Positions 7,946-14,393 are shown, numbered from the stretch's first letter. The stretch is DNA of 15,058 bases from GCA-2726245 sp035513655 (GCA_035513655.1 DATKBV010000606.1:1-15058); one strand, 5' to 3'. Numbers and translations are program-made. The notes: generated by a model from the sequence alone, not told the origin.

Positions 7946-7964
7946 GGCCAGCGCGCCGCTGGCC
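7946..7964 (-). promoter_or_regulatory. Perfect 8-bp hairpin upstream of rplE, candidate translational control site
   Basis: GGCCAGCG (7946-7953) and CGCTGGCC (7957-7964) are exact reverse complements around a 3-nt loop, in the rplX-rplE spacer. On the mRNA it lies about 20 nt before the L5 start, just upstream of its ribosome-binding site. No T-run follows. In E. coli the S8 repressor site of the spc mRNA is at this boundary, so position supports regulation. I do not recognise the conserved S8 internal loop in it. Confidence 0.5.
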
Positions 7965-7982
7965 CAGTTCGTTGTGTACCTG

Positions 7983-8330
7983 CTACTTGGCAGCCTGTTT
8001 TTCTTTCGCTGGTGCAATTTGCCCGAGAGCGGAGCTGCACTTCCGACAAAAACGCTCCTTGACGCCGTCGTTGGTCAATCGCGCACCCGTTCGGACACCG
8101 GTGCCACATCGACTGCAAACTAACAGCACGTTCGATAACTGCAGCGGCATCTCTTTGGAAAGACGACCGCCCTGCGGATTCTTTTGGCTGCGCCGGACAT
8201 GCTTGTAAACCCGGTTGCAACCCTCGACGACGAGTTTGCCACCCTTGCGGTCAATACTAAGCACACGGCCTTGCTTGCCGCGGTCGTTGCCGGCGATCAC
8301 CAATACCGTATCATCAGCTTTAATATGCAT
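7983..8330 (-). CDS. rplX: 50S ribosomal protein L24 with C-terminal zinc-ribbon cysteines
   Basis: L24 starts 50S assembly and lies at the tunnel exit. The 115-residue protein opens with the KOW motif, containing DTVLVIAGNDRGKQGRVLSI (7-26). The later RRSQKNPQGG matches the family. The C-terminal part has two Cys pairs, C72-C75 (CSRCG) and C95-C98 (CRKC), likely a zinc ribbon as seen in many bacterial L24 proteins. The ATG at 8330 shares one base with the rplN stop (TAATG), so translation is probably coupled to L14. A Lys/Ala-rich tail ends the protein. Confidence 0.97.
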   Translation of the reverse strand: MHIKADDTVLVIAGNDRGKQGRVLSIDRKGGKLVVEGCNRVYKHVRRSQKNPQGGRLSKEMPLQLSNVLLVCSRCGTGVRTGARLTNDGVKERFCRKCSSALGQIAPAKEKQAAK

Positions 8331-8698
8331 TAGACCACCTCGTTCGCGAGGCTCACGATCTTCATAAAGTTACGATCCCGCAACTCACGAGCGACTGCAC
8401 CGAAGATGCGCGTCCCGCGAGGATTGCCATCGTTATCCACAATCACCGCAGCGTTGCTGTCGAACCGAATGTAGCTGCCGTCGAGTCGGCGAGTTGATTT
8501 CTTCACGCGCACGATGACGGCACGCACAATGGTCTTCTTTTTAACGTCACTTCCGGGAATGACGCTCTTCACGCTACAAATGATCACATCACCAAGACCG
8601 GCGAATCGACGTCGCGATCCCCCGAGTACTTTGATGCACTGAATTTCTTTTGCACCGGTATTATCCGCGACCGAAAGTCGCGTCTCTTGTTGTATCAT
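8330..8698 (-). CDS. rplN: 50S ribosomal protein L14
   Basis: L14 lies at the subunit interface, forms bridges with 16S rRNA and is the target of ribosome-silencing factor RsfS. At 122 residues it has the exact family length. Motifs include the start MIQQETRLSVADNTGAKEIQ, the stretch RRRFAGLGDVIICSVKSVIP, and the C-terminal signature NPRGTRIFGAVARELRDRNF followed by MKIVSLANEVV. It follows rpsQ by only seven nt and overlaps rplX by one base. Nothing in it departs from the family. Confidence 0.98.
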   Translation of the reverse strand: MIQQETRLSVADNTGAKEIQCIKVLGGSRRRFAGLGDVIICSVKSVIPGSDVKKKTIVRAVIVRVKKSTRRLDGSYIRFDSNAAVIVDNDGNPRGTRIFGAVARELRDRNFMKIVSLANEVV

Positions 8699-8705
8699 CC
8701 TATCT

Positions 8706-9014
8706 CTATCCTTGCTCCGGCTCGTTCGCGGCCTGTTCGCGAGCGGCCTTCAACGCCGCCACATCAACCGCACGACTCTTCTCAACAACGCGAATCAACG
8801 ACCAACGCTTTGTCTTCGACAAAGGTCTCGATTCGACGATTTCCACCGTGTCACCCTGACCGGACTCGTTGCCCTCGTCATGGACGTAGCAAACGGTTCG
8901 CTGACGAATGAACTTGCCGTATTTCGGATGCCGCACCTGGCGGGCGATCTCCACGCGGCGAGTCTTGTCGCACTTGTCGCTCGTCACAACGCCGACGGAA
9001 ACTTTCTTTGGCAT
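8706..9014 (-). CDS. rpsQ: 30S ribosomal protein S17
   Basis: S17 is a primary 16S rRNA-binding protein with an OB fold, needed for 30S assembly. Residues 1-80 match the family: GVVTSDKCDKTRRVEIARQV, then RHPKYGKFIRQ, then GDTVEIVESRPLSKTKRWSL. Total length is 102 residues, longer than the usual 80-90. The extra C-terminal part (from about residue 82, VDVAALKAAREQAANEPEQG) is Ala/Glu rich and probably helical. It lies 33 nt after rpmC and seven nt before rplN. The ATG at 9014 has AAAGAG upstream. Confidence 0.97.
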   Translation of the reverse strand: MPKKVSVGVVTSDKCDKTRRVEIARQVRHPKYGKFIRQRTVCYVHDEGNESGQGDTVEIVESRPLSKTKRWSLIRVVEKSRAVDVAALKAAREQAANEPEQG

Positions 9015-9047
9015 GATTACTACTCTTTCAGGAATCCTCAGTACCGC

Positions 9048-9248
9048 CTAGGCAGAAGCCGGCGACTGTCTCTGATGCAACAACGTCTTAATCCGAGCAA
9101 CGAGCCGTCGGCACTTACGCAGTTCACTCGGTGCGTCCAAACGCTCGGTCTGTGCCTGCAATCGCAGGTGAAGCAGACGATCACAGGTCTCCTTGAGCGT
9201 TAACCCAAGCTGCTCGTCGCTCATCTCTCGAAGTTCCGCGGCCTTCAT
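9048..9248 (-). CDS. rpmC: 50S ribosomal protein L29
   Basis: L29 is a small helical-hairpin protein at the tunnel exit, next to L23, and helps form the docking site for nascent-chain factors. The 66-residue protein starts MKAAELREMSDEQLGLTLKE and continues with LLHLRLQAQTERLDAPSELR, close to the family pattern LFxLRFQxATGQLxxPxxLR. The TGQL position reads TERL here. The last 15 residues finish the second helix and a short polar tail. It lies between rplP (31 nt) and rpsQ (33 nt), the universal order. Confidence 0.96.
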   Translation of the reverse strand: MKAAELREMSDEQLGLTLKETCDRLLHLRLQAQTERLDAPSELRKCRRLVARIKTLLHQRQSPASA

Positions 9249-9279
9249 CGACTCAACCTTATCCCTATCGTTTTCTGAA

Positions 9280-9696
9280 CTAAGCTGGACGTCTTCGCAC
9301 CAGGCGAACCCGTACCGGCATCTTGTGAGCTAGACGTGCAAAGCACACCTTGGCTTGCTCTTCCGTCACACCACCGAGTTCGTACAAAACCGTCCCGGGA
9401 CGAACCGTCGCCACCCAGGCTTCGGGTTCACCCTTACCTTTTCCCATTCGCGTTTCCAGCGGCGTCGACGTAATCGAGCGGTGCGGAAACAAGCGAACGT
9501 ACAAACGACCCTCGCCGCGAATATATTGTTGGGCGGCGATACGACCCGCTTCGATGGTCTGGGCTCGAATCCAACCGCCTTCTAAGGATTGCAAGCCGAA
9601 GTCACCGAAGACAACTTTATTACCGCGAGTCGCATTACCTTTTATACGCCCTCTTTGGCTTTTTCGGTGCTTGACTCTCTTGGGCATCAGGGCCAT
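9280..9696 (-). CDS. rplP: 50S ribosomal protein L16; start inside the 3' end of rpsC
   Basis: L16 organises the peptidyltransferase centre and A-site tRNA binding. I place the start at ATG 9696, giving 138 residues beginning MALMPKRVKHRKSQRGRIKG, close to the usual MLMPKRVKYRKxxRG. AAGGAG lies six nt upstream of this ATG, a strong ribosome-binding site. A longer reading from a TTG at 9744 would add 16 residues that L16 does not have. Other motifs are FGDFGLQSLEGGWI, the stretch IRGEGRLYVRLFPHRSITSTP, and TRMGKGKGEPEAWVATVRPG; the Arg of RMGKGKG matches the hydroxylated Arg81 of E. coli. The gene overlaps rpsC by 62 nt in another frame, which is unusual. Confidence 0.96.
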   Translation of the reverse strand: MALMPKRVKHRKSQRGRIKGNATRGNKVVFGDFGLQSLEGGWIRAQTIEAGRIAAQQYIRGEGRLYVRLFPHRSITSTPLETRMGKGKGEPEAWVATVRPGTVLYELGGVTEEQAKVCFARLAHKMPVRVRLVRRRPA

Positions 9697-10345
9697 CGGA
9701 GACTCCTTCGTACATACCTTGGTTAACCCAGACCTGAATTCCAATATGACCTTGAGCCGTCTTGGCTTCGTGGAAGCCGTAGTCGATCTTGGCTCGCAGG
9801 GTACTCAATGGAATCGATCCGGAGATCTGTTTTTCAATACGCGCCATCTCGGCACCACCTAGGCGGCCCGCGAGACGAATCTTAATGCCTTTGGCACCAG
9901 CGTCCATCGTCTGCTCCATCGACCGCTTGATCGTGCGACGGAAACTAGCTCGTTTTGACAACTGCTGACCAATATCCTCGGCGACCAACTGAGCCATCAG
10001 TTCAGGACGGCCGACTTCTTCAATCTTCAAATTCACGCGGCGACCAATCAGGTTCTGAAGCTCCTCTTGCAGCAACTCCACCTCCTGACCCTTTTTGCCG
10101 ATGATCAATCCAGGCCGAGCTACGTGCAACACAACCTTGACTTCGTCGCGGGTGCGCTCGATCTCAATTCGATCAATCCCGGCATTGCGATACTGCTGCT
10201 TCTTGGGATGTTTCTTAATGAAGTCGCGAACCTTGGAATCTTCCAGCAACAAAGTGGAAAACTCCTGCTTCGAAGCAAACCACCGGCTTTTCCAGCCAAT
10301 CATCACACCGGTTCGAAAACCGATCGGGTTAACTTTTTGTCCCAT
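9635..10345 (-). CDS. rpsC: 30S ribosomal protein S3
   Basis: S3 lines the mRNA entry tunnel and contributes to the ribosome's helicase activity. The 236-residue protein begins MGQKVNPIGFRTGVMIGWKS. It has the type II KH motif GLIIGKKGQEVE (79-90, GxxG at 83-86). The C-terminal domain carries KRASFRRTIKRSMEQTMDAG (131-150) and GARLGG-like LAGRLGGAEMARIEKQ. The last 20 residues, a Pro/Lys/Arg-rich tail (217-236), are encoded inside the start of rplP. The start is one nt after the rplV stop, so the two are very likely translationally coupled. Confidence 0.98.
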   Translation of the reverse strand: MGQKVNPIGFRTGVMIGWKSRWFASKQEFSTLLLEDSKVRDFIKKHPKKQQYRNAGIDRIEIERTRDEVKVVLHVARPGLIIGKKGQEVELLQEELQNLIGRRVNLKIEEVGRPELMAQLVAEDIGQQLSKRASFRRTIKRSMEQTMDAGAKGIKIRLAGRLGGAEMARIEKQISGSIPLSTLRAKIDYGFHEAKTAQGHIGIQVWVNQGMYEGVSDGPDAQESQAPKKPKRAYKR

Positions 10346-10346
10346 A

Positions 10347-10703
10347 CTAGATCTCGTTAATGTCTTCCAGTGTGACGTGAATGTGCGACATTCGCTTTTT
10401 GATCATAAAGGCCATCCCGCGGGCTCGTGGCCGCATCCGCTTAAACATCGATCCGCCATCAACATGAGCATCCACCACGACGAGCCGTTCCACCCGCATC
10501 GTCTTGCCGGGATTCTGATCGGGATCCTGTGCGTTACCCAACGCGCTCCGCAACACCTTTTCAAGCATTCGAGCGCCACGATGCGGCTGGAAACGAAGGA
10601 GGTCCAAGGCCTCGTCGGCAAAACGGCCGCGAATCATATCCGCCAGGTGCCTCACCTTGCGGGGGCTGATCCGAGCGTTGCGATGCGTGGCTTGAAACGA
10701 CAT
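10347..10703 (-). CDS. rplV: 50S ribosomal protein L22
   Basis: L22 has a beta-hairpin that reaches into the exit tunnel and, with L4, forms its constriction. The 118-residue protein shows ATHRNARISPRKVRHLADMI at 5-24 and then the L22 core. The hairpin segment (about 84-102) includes GGSMFKRMRPRARGMAFMIK. Macrolide-related changes in other bacteria map to this hairpin; no deletion is apparent. AGAAGGG precedes the ATG at 10703. It is 97 nt from rpsS, a longer gap than most here, and one nt from rpsC. Confidence 0.98.
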   Translation of the reverse strand: MSFQATHRNARISPRKVRHLADMIRGRFADEALDLLRFQPHRGARMLEKVLRSALGNAQDPDQNPGKTMRVERLVVVDAHVDGGSMFKRMRPRARGMAFMIKKRMSHIHVTLEDINEI

Positions 10704-10800
10704 TGTCTTAACCCTTCTACGGTGACTTTCTTAAACTCTTGGCGATCACTCTTGAACGCTCGTTGGTGAGCATGACAACCTTACACACACCACAACAAGC

Positions 10801-11070
10801 CTACCGCTTACCCTTACCACCGTGGCCGCGGAAGGTTCGCGTCGGAGAGAATTCACCCAACTTGTGACCGACCATATCTTCTGTCACAAAAACTTTCAAA
10901 TGTTGTTTGCCGTTGTGAACCATAAAGGTCACGCCGACGAATTCCGGCACGATGGTACATGCTCGCGCCCAGGTCTTAATCGGATCAGCCTTGCCGCGTT
11001 CTTGCTGCTTCTGCACTTTTGAGTACAGCCTCAGATCGACGAACGGTCCTTTTTTGGTGGATCTACTCAT
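10801..11070 (-). CDS. rpsS: 30S ribosomal protein S19
   Basis: S19 is a 30S head protein that pairs with S13 and contacts 23S rRNA in a bridge. At 89 residues it has normal length. It starts MSRSTKKGPFVDLRLYSKVQ. The C-terminal signature is VGHKLGEFSPTRTFRGHGGK, followed by GKR. The segment IKTWARACTIVPEFVGVTFM (32-51) carries the usual W-[SA]-R core. It follows rplB by 42 nt. After it, a 97-nt stretch (10704-10800) holds no convincing gene before rplV. Confidence 0.98.
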   Translation of the reverse strand: MSRSTKKGPFVDLRLYSKVQKQQERGKADPIKTWARACTIVPEFVGVTFMVHNGKQHLKVFVTEDMVGHKLGEFSPTRTFRGHGGKGKR

Positions 11071-11112
11071 ACCGAACTAATAACTCCAAAAAGCCTCTCC
11101 GGCACATTAACT

Positions 11113-11976
11113 CTAACTCTTCGGCAACCGCAACTGACCGTATCGACGTGAACGCCGACGCCGAACGATCGCCGAATTCGAAGCCTTACTTCGCTGACGC
11201 GTTCGACCACCCTTCGCAAGTTTTCCCGTTGGACTCACCGGATGGCGGCCACCTTTTGTTCGGCCTTCACCACCACCGTGCGGATGGTCTACCGGGTTCA
11301 TCGCGGTACCACGAACATGCGGACGACGGCCGAGCCAACGAGATCGACCAGCTTTACCCAGCACGATCGCCATATGATCTGGATTACTAACCTTTCCGAT
11401 CGTGGCCCGGCAGGCAGCCGGTACGCGGCGGATCTCGCCACTCGGCAACGATATCTGAGCCCAACTGCCTTCACGAGCCATGAGCGTCGCGTTCGTGCCG
11501 GCGCTGCGGCACATCCGGCCACCACGACCTGGCAGCAACTCGACATTATAAATGGTCGTTCCGAGCGGAATGTTCTTGAGGGGCAGCGTGTTGCCAACAC
11601 TCGGCGGCGCTGTCGGTCCATTCTGTACTTGATCCCCGGCCTTCAGTCCGTCAGGCGCGAGCACATACCTTTTTTCCCCGTCGACATAGTGCAGCAACGC
11701 GATGCGACCACTTCGATTTGGATCATATTCGATGGACGCAACTTTCGCCGGAATGCCGTCTTTCTTCCGAGCAAAGTCGATCACACGATACTGACGCTTA
11801 TGACCACCGCCGCGATGTCGTGACGTAATCTTCCCTTGGTTGTTCCGTCCGCCTGTCTTCGTGAGCGGCCGCATCAACGACTTTTCTGGCGTCACTCCAG
11901 ACGTCAAGTCCGCGAAATCGCTCACCGACGCGTTGCGCCGTCCAGCGGACGTTGGCTTGTATTGTCGAATTCCCAT
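11113..11976 (-). CDS. rplB: 50S ribosomal protein L2
   Basis: L2 is one of the most conserved 50S proteins, needed for subunit association and peptidyltransferase activity. The 287-residue protein starts MGIRQYKPTSAGRRNASVSD. It has the RNA-binding domain motif GKITSRHRGGGHKRQYRVID (48-67), the central LLPGRGGRMCRSAGTNA (147-163), and the signature GTAMNPVDHPHGGGEGR (223-239). H231 in it matches the essential E. coli His229. The C-terminus extends about a dozen residues past the usual end. GGAGGGAGA lies eight nt before the ATG, but part of it is in an inverted repeat. Confidence 0.98.
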   Translation of the reverse strand: MGIRQYKPTSAGRRNASVSDFADLTSGVTPEKSLMRPLTKTGGRNNQGKITSRHRGGGHKRQYRVIDFARKKDGIPAKVASIEYDPNRSGRIALLHYVDGEKRYVLAPDGLKAGDQVQNGPTAPPSVGNTLPLKNIPLGTTIYNVELLPGRGGRMCRSAGTNATLMAREGSWAQISLPSGEIRRVPAACRATIGKVSNPDHMAIVLGKAGRSRWLGRRPHVRGTAMNPVDHPHGGGEGRTKGGRHPVSPTGKLAKGGRTRQRSKASNSAIVRRRRSRRYGQLRLPKS

Positions 11977-11989
11977 TGCCTAAATCTCC

Positions 11990-12008
11990 CTCCGGGGTTT
12001 AGCCGGAG
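11990..12008 (-). promoter_or_regulatory. Hairpin overlapping the rplB ribosome-binding site
   Basis: CTCCGG (plus-strand bases 11990-11995) and CCGGAG (12003-12008) are exact reverse complements around a 7-nt loop. On the mRNA the 3' arm supplies the GGAG at the 5' part of the rplB Shine-Dalgarno sequence (11985-11993), leaving the following GGAGA partly free. Pairing could tune L2 translation relative to L23. A stem of six pairs can arise by chance. Confidence 0.4.
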
Positions 12009-12023
12009 ACATCTATTCCATTT

Positions 12024-12347
12024 CTAGAAGAAGTCAATTCGATGCTCTGAGTTCAAAGTCACCAAAGCCTTCTTCCAATTCTTGGTATATCCGTAGCGAA
12101 ATTTGTGTCGACGCGGCTTGCCTTTTCGATTCTGAGTACGGACTTTTTCAACACTCACCTCGAACAAAGCTTCTACGGCTCGCTTCACATCGCTTTTATC
12201 CGCGAGTGCATTCACCTCAAAGGCATACTGATTATTTCGCGTCGAACGATGAACGCCCTTCTCGGTAACCAGGGGACGCAAAATGACTTGATGAGGCTCC
12301 AGCACCGGCCCCTTGTCAGCTTGCTTGTTCTCAACCTTTTTCGCCAT
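12024..12347 (-). CDS. rplW: 50S ribosomal protein L23
   Basis: L23 lies at the tunnel exit and is the docking site for trigger factor and SRP. The 107-residue protein has about 18 extra, charged N-terminal residues before the family core HQVILRPLVTEKGVHRSTRN. It continues NQYAFEVNALADKSDVKRAV, then EKVRTQNRKGKPRRHKFRYG in the RNA-binding loop, and ends KKALVTLNSEHRIDFF, an expected L23 C-terminus. GGGAGTGA precedes the ATG at 12347. It sits between rplD (26 nt) and rplB (47 nt). Confidence 0.98.
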   Translation of the reverse strand: MAKKVENKQADKGPVLEPHQVILRPLVTEKGVHRSTRNNQYAFEVNALADKSDVKRAVEALFEVSVEKVRTQNRKGKPRRHKFRYGYTKNWKKALVTLNSEHRIDFF

Positions 12348-12373
12348 CTACATCACTCCCGATATTCAGCACA

Positions 12374-13036
12374 CTATGAAGCAACAGCCGTCGAGGAAGC
12401 AACAGCCGTCGAGCCGTGCTTCTCGCGAATCGCATCCAACGCCGCTTTCGTAACCAACAACTTGCGGGGAGCCAAAACCGAATAGGCATTCAATTCGGAA
12501 ACAGGAGCCACATTGACCTTCCCGATGTTCCGAGCACTCTTATAAACATTGACATCCAGGGTCTCGGTTGCCACCAATGCCGAGGCACCTGACAAACCGA
12601 GCGCTTTCAGCACGGCGACGAGTTCTTTAGTCCGCGGCTGACCAAACGACAACTCATCAATCACGACGACCTGATTGTCTCGCAGCTTCGATGCAAGGGC
12701 CATTCGAGTTGCCGCCCGCAAGGCTTTTCGAGGCAGACGGTACGAATAATCGCGCGGTGACTTGGCATGAATATGACCGCCACCGCGACGAATACCCGAG
12801 CGCCGCGACCCGGCACGAGCGTTACCCGTTCCCTTCTGGCGATACATTTTCTTCGTCGATCCAGCCACCTCGGCACGCGTCTTCGACTTATGACTACCCT
12901 GACGTTGATTCGCTTGATACATCACCACCGCATCATGCAGCAACTGCTTGCTGATGCGAACCGCCAAATCCGACGGGGCAATTTCGTAGTCACCAACCTT
13001 AGCGCCGGTGCGATCGTAAATCGGTAAGCTTGCCAT
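12374..13036 (-). CDS. rplD: 50S ribosomal protein L4
   Basis: L4 has a globular domain and a long loop that reaches the exit tunnel; in E. coli it also represses the S10 operon. The 220-residue protein begins MASLPIYDRTGAKVGDYEIA. The extended loop (about 45-100) includes KKMYRQKGTGNARAGSRRSG, with K68 matching E. coli Lys63, a macrolide-related residue. Next come RGGGHIHAKSPRDYSYRLPR and the C-terminal domain with NAYSVLAPRKLLVTKAAL. The final 12 residues, STAVASSTAVAS, come from an exact 18-bp tandem duplication and lie past the normal end. It follows rplC by 43 nt. Confidence 0.98.
   Translation of the reverse strand: MASLPIYDRTGAKVGDYEIAPSDLAVRISKQLLHDAVVMYQANQRQGSHKSKTRAEVAGSTKKMYRQKGTGNARAGSRRSGIRRGGGHIHAKSPRDYSYRLPRKALRAATRMALASKLRDNQVVVIDELSFGQPRTKELVAVLKALGLSGASALVATETLDVNVYKSARNIGKVNVAPVSELNAYSVLAPRKLLVTKAALDAIREKHGSTAVASSTAVAS
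12378..12413. repeat. Exact 18-bp tandem duplication at the 3' end of rplD
   Basis: The 18-base unit GAAGCAACAGCCGTCGAG occurs twice head to tail (12378-12395 and 12396-12413) without a mismatch. It is in frame in rplD and encodes the hexapeptide STAVAS twice at the L4 C-terminus. Identical copies suggest a recent slippage event, or an unstable copy number between strains. Confidence 0.95.
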
Positions 13037-13079
13037 GACTCAAGTCGCTTCCAATGCGAGCGGACGAAAAATGCCCAAC

Positions 13080-13772
13080 TCAACCTATTTTGTTTGTTTC
13101 TCGGATCACCAATAAACCGCCATTTGGCCCCGGAACAGCGCCGCGAACCAAAAGCAAGTTGTTCTCGATATCAATACGAACAACTTTTAGATTCCTGACG
13201 GTTACGCGAGCGTTGCCGTACTGACCCGCCATCCGAATACCTTTAAACAGGCGACTCGGACCCGCGCTACCGCTACCCGTTCCGCCAGCGTGACGATGAA
13301 CCTTCTTGACGCCGTGGGACGCACGCTGCCCGTGAAAGTTATGTCGCTTCATCACACCGGAAAATCCGCGGCCTTTACTGATACCGGTTACATCAATCAG
13401 CGCGACGTCAGTCAGGGTATCGAGCGTCACCTGCTGGCCGACTTCATAGCCGGATGTGTCGCCACGGAATTCGCGAACGCTCCGTTTGGGCTCGCACCCC
13501 GCCTTCGGGGCGATTTCCTGACCGGAGGCAGCAAGTTTTTTCGACCGCTTGCTGCTCAGCTTTGCCACGTGACCACGCTCGCTGCGACGGGCTAGACGGC
13601 GGGGCTTATCTTCGAACCCCAACTGAACCGCCTCATAGCCATCGCGCTCGGATGTCCGAATCTGAAGCACATCACATGGCCCAGCCGCGATCACCGTTAC
13701 TGGAATCGCCTCACCAGACTCTTCGTATACTTGCGTCATCCCGACCTTACGGCCGAGTAAACCCTTCGTCAT
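13080..13772 (-). CDS. rplC: 50S ribosomal protein L3 with an enlarged loop
   Basis: L3 binds 23S rRNA near the peptidyltransferase centre and begins 50S assembly. The 230-residue protein starts MTKGLLGRKVGMTQVYEESG. The later segments VTGISKGRGFSGVMKRHNFH (128-147) and RLFKGIRMAGQYGNARVTVR (174-193) are L3 signatures. About 19 residues are inserted relative to E. coli in the region 68-97, which is Lys/Ser rich. In the central extension the residue aligned with E. coli Gln150, methylated by PrmB, is Gly (near 168). AAGGA precedes the ATG at 13772. It is 114 nt after rpsJ, with a hairpin in the gap. Confidence 0.98.
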   Translation of the reverse strand: MTKGLLGRKVGMTQVYEESGEAIPVTVIAAGPCDVLQIRTSERDGYEAVQLGFEDKPRRLARRSERGHVAKLSSKRSKKLAASGQEIAPKAGCEPKRSVREFRGDTSGYEVGQQVTLDTLTDVALIDVTGISKGRGFSGVMKRHNFHGQRASHGVKKVHRHAGGTGSGSAGPSRLFKGIRMAGQYGNARVTVRNLKVVRIDIENNLLLVRGAVPGPNGGLLVIRETNKIG

Positions 13773-13807
13773 CGGTCATATCCTTGTGATCACTTGCCGA
13801 GTAGGAG

Positions 13808-13825
13808 CGAGCTGCTAATAGCTCG
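13808..13825 (-). other. Perfect 6-bp inverted repeat in the rpsJ-rplC spacer
   Basis: CGAGCT (13808-13813) and AGCTCG (13820-13825) are exact reverse complements with a 6-nt loop, in the 114-nt gap between rpsJ and rplC. No T-run follows on the transcribed strand. It could be a processing or attenuation element, or chance. Confidence 0.35.
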
Positions 13826-13886
13826 ACTTACCAACCCAACTTCCGATCCATAAGCAGATGTCGTCGCTTTTAAGGAAGGAGCCCCA

Positions 13887-14210
13887 CTAACGCTGCGAGG
13901 CTTTAATTTTGATGTCAACACCAGCGGGGAGGCTCAATTTATTGAGCGATTCGATCGTCTTTGCAGTTGCCTGCACGATGTCGATCAGCCGCTTGTGTGT
14001 CCGGATCTCAAATTGAGTCCGGGCCTTCTTATCAATAAACGGGCCCGAAAGCACCGTGTATTTCTCGATTCGTGTCGGTAGCGGAATCGGTCCATGAACT
14101 TCGGAGTGAGTGCGTTTTGCCGTATCCACGATCTCCTGGGCACTTTGGTCCAAGATCGCGTGATCGTAAGCTTCCATCCTGATTCGGATTACTTCGTGAG
14201 CCTGAGCCAC
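13887..14210 (-). CDS. rpsJ: 30S ribosomal protein S10
   Basis: S10 is a 30S head protein and, as NusE, a transcription antitermination factor. The 107-residue protein has VIRIRMEAYDHAILDQSAQE (7-26), then EIVDTAKRTHSEVHGPIPLP (26-45), then TRIEKYTVLSGPFIDKKART and FEIRTHKRLIDIVQ. These cover the whole family. The start is GTG at 14210 with AGGAG eight nt upstream; the only nearby in-frame Met (M12) would cut into the conserved first strand. It is the first ribosomal-protein gene of the block, after a 183-nt spacer with a candidate promoter. A tuf gene, often just upstream, is not present. Confidence 0.98.
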   Translation of the reverse strand: MAQAHEVIRIRMEAYDHAILDQSAQEIVDTAKRTHSEVHGPIPLPTRIEKYTVLSGPFIDKKARTQFEIRTHKRLIDIVQATAKTIESLNKLSLPAGVDIKIKASQR

Positions 14211-14235
14211 TAACGCAACTCCTAAGTTTCAAAAT

Positions 14236-14257
14236 TCACCCAGCGGATGCCGGGTGA
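14236..14257 (-). promoter_or_regulatory. Leader hairpin upstream of rpsJ
   Basis: On the mRNA, TCACCCGGC pairs with GCTGGGTGA around the loop ATCC, nine pairs including one G-U. The stem lies about 25-47 nt before the rpsJ GTG, downstream of the candidate promoter, so it would be in the 5' leader. In E. coli the S10 leader is the site of L4 control, but I see no direct similarity to that structure. Confidence 0.5.
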
Positions 14258-14304
14258 CGCCGACTTTTTGCCTGCGCTCTGTTTCGCCAAATGGCAAACC
14301 AACG

Positions 14305-14333
14305 ATCTTAGGGATCGACCACTAGGTCGTCAA
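14305..14333 (-). promoter_or_regulatory. Candidate sigma70-type promoter of the S10-spc cluster
   Basis: On the minus strand TTGACG (14333-14328) and TAAGAT (14310-14305) are separated by exactly 17 nt, matching the consensus at five and four of six positions. Transcription would start near 14298, leaving a leader of about 88 nt before rpsJ. It is the best promoter match I see in the window and lies in the right spacer. Confidence 0.6.
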
Positions 14334-14393
14334 CACCTCCGCGCGGCCACTTGCCACAAAAAAACTGCAGTTCGCACCGTGTATGTCACGCAA

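Noticed and set aside
9280..9744. Longer L16 starting from a TTG at 9744
   Set aside because: L16 proteins begin close to the MPKRVK motif; the ATG at 9696 has a strong Shine-Dalgarno sequence and the additional 16 residues do not fit the family.
10717..10773. 18-residue open frame in the rpsS-rplV spacer (ATG at 10773, TAG at 10717-10719) as a leader peptide
   Set aside because: It is too short to judge, has only a weak ribosome-binding site, and its sequence shows no run of regulatory codons or known leader motif.
14358..14364. Seven-T run on the minus strand after the EF-G-like gene, as an intrinsic terminator
   Set aside because: The bases just before it form no stem longer than three or four pairs, so a terminator cannot be supported.
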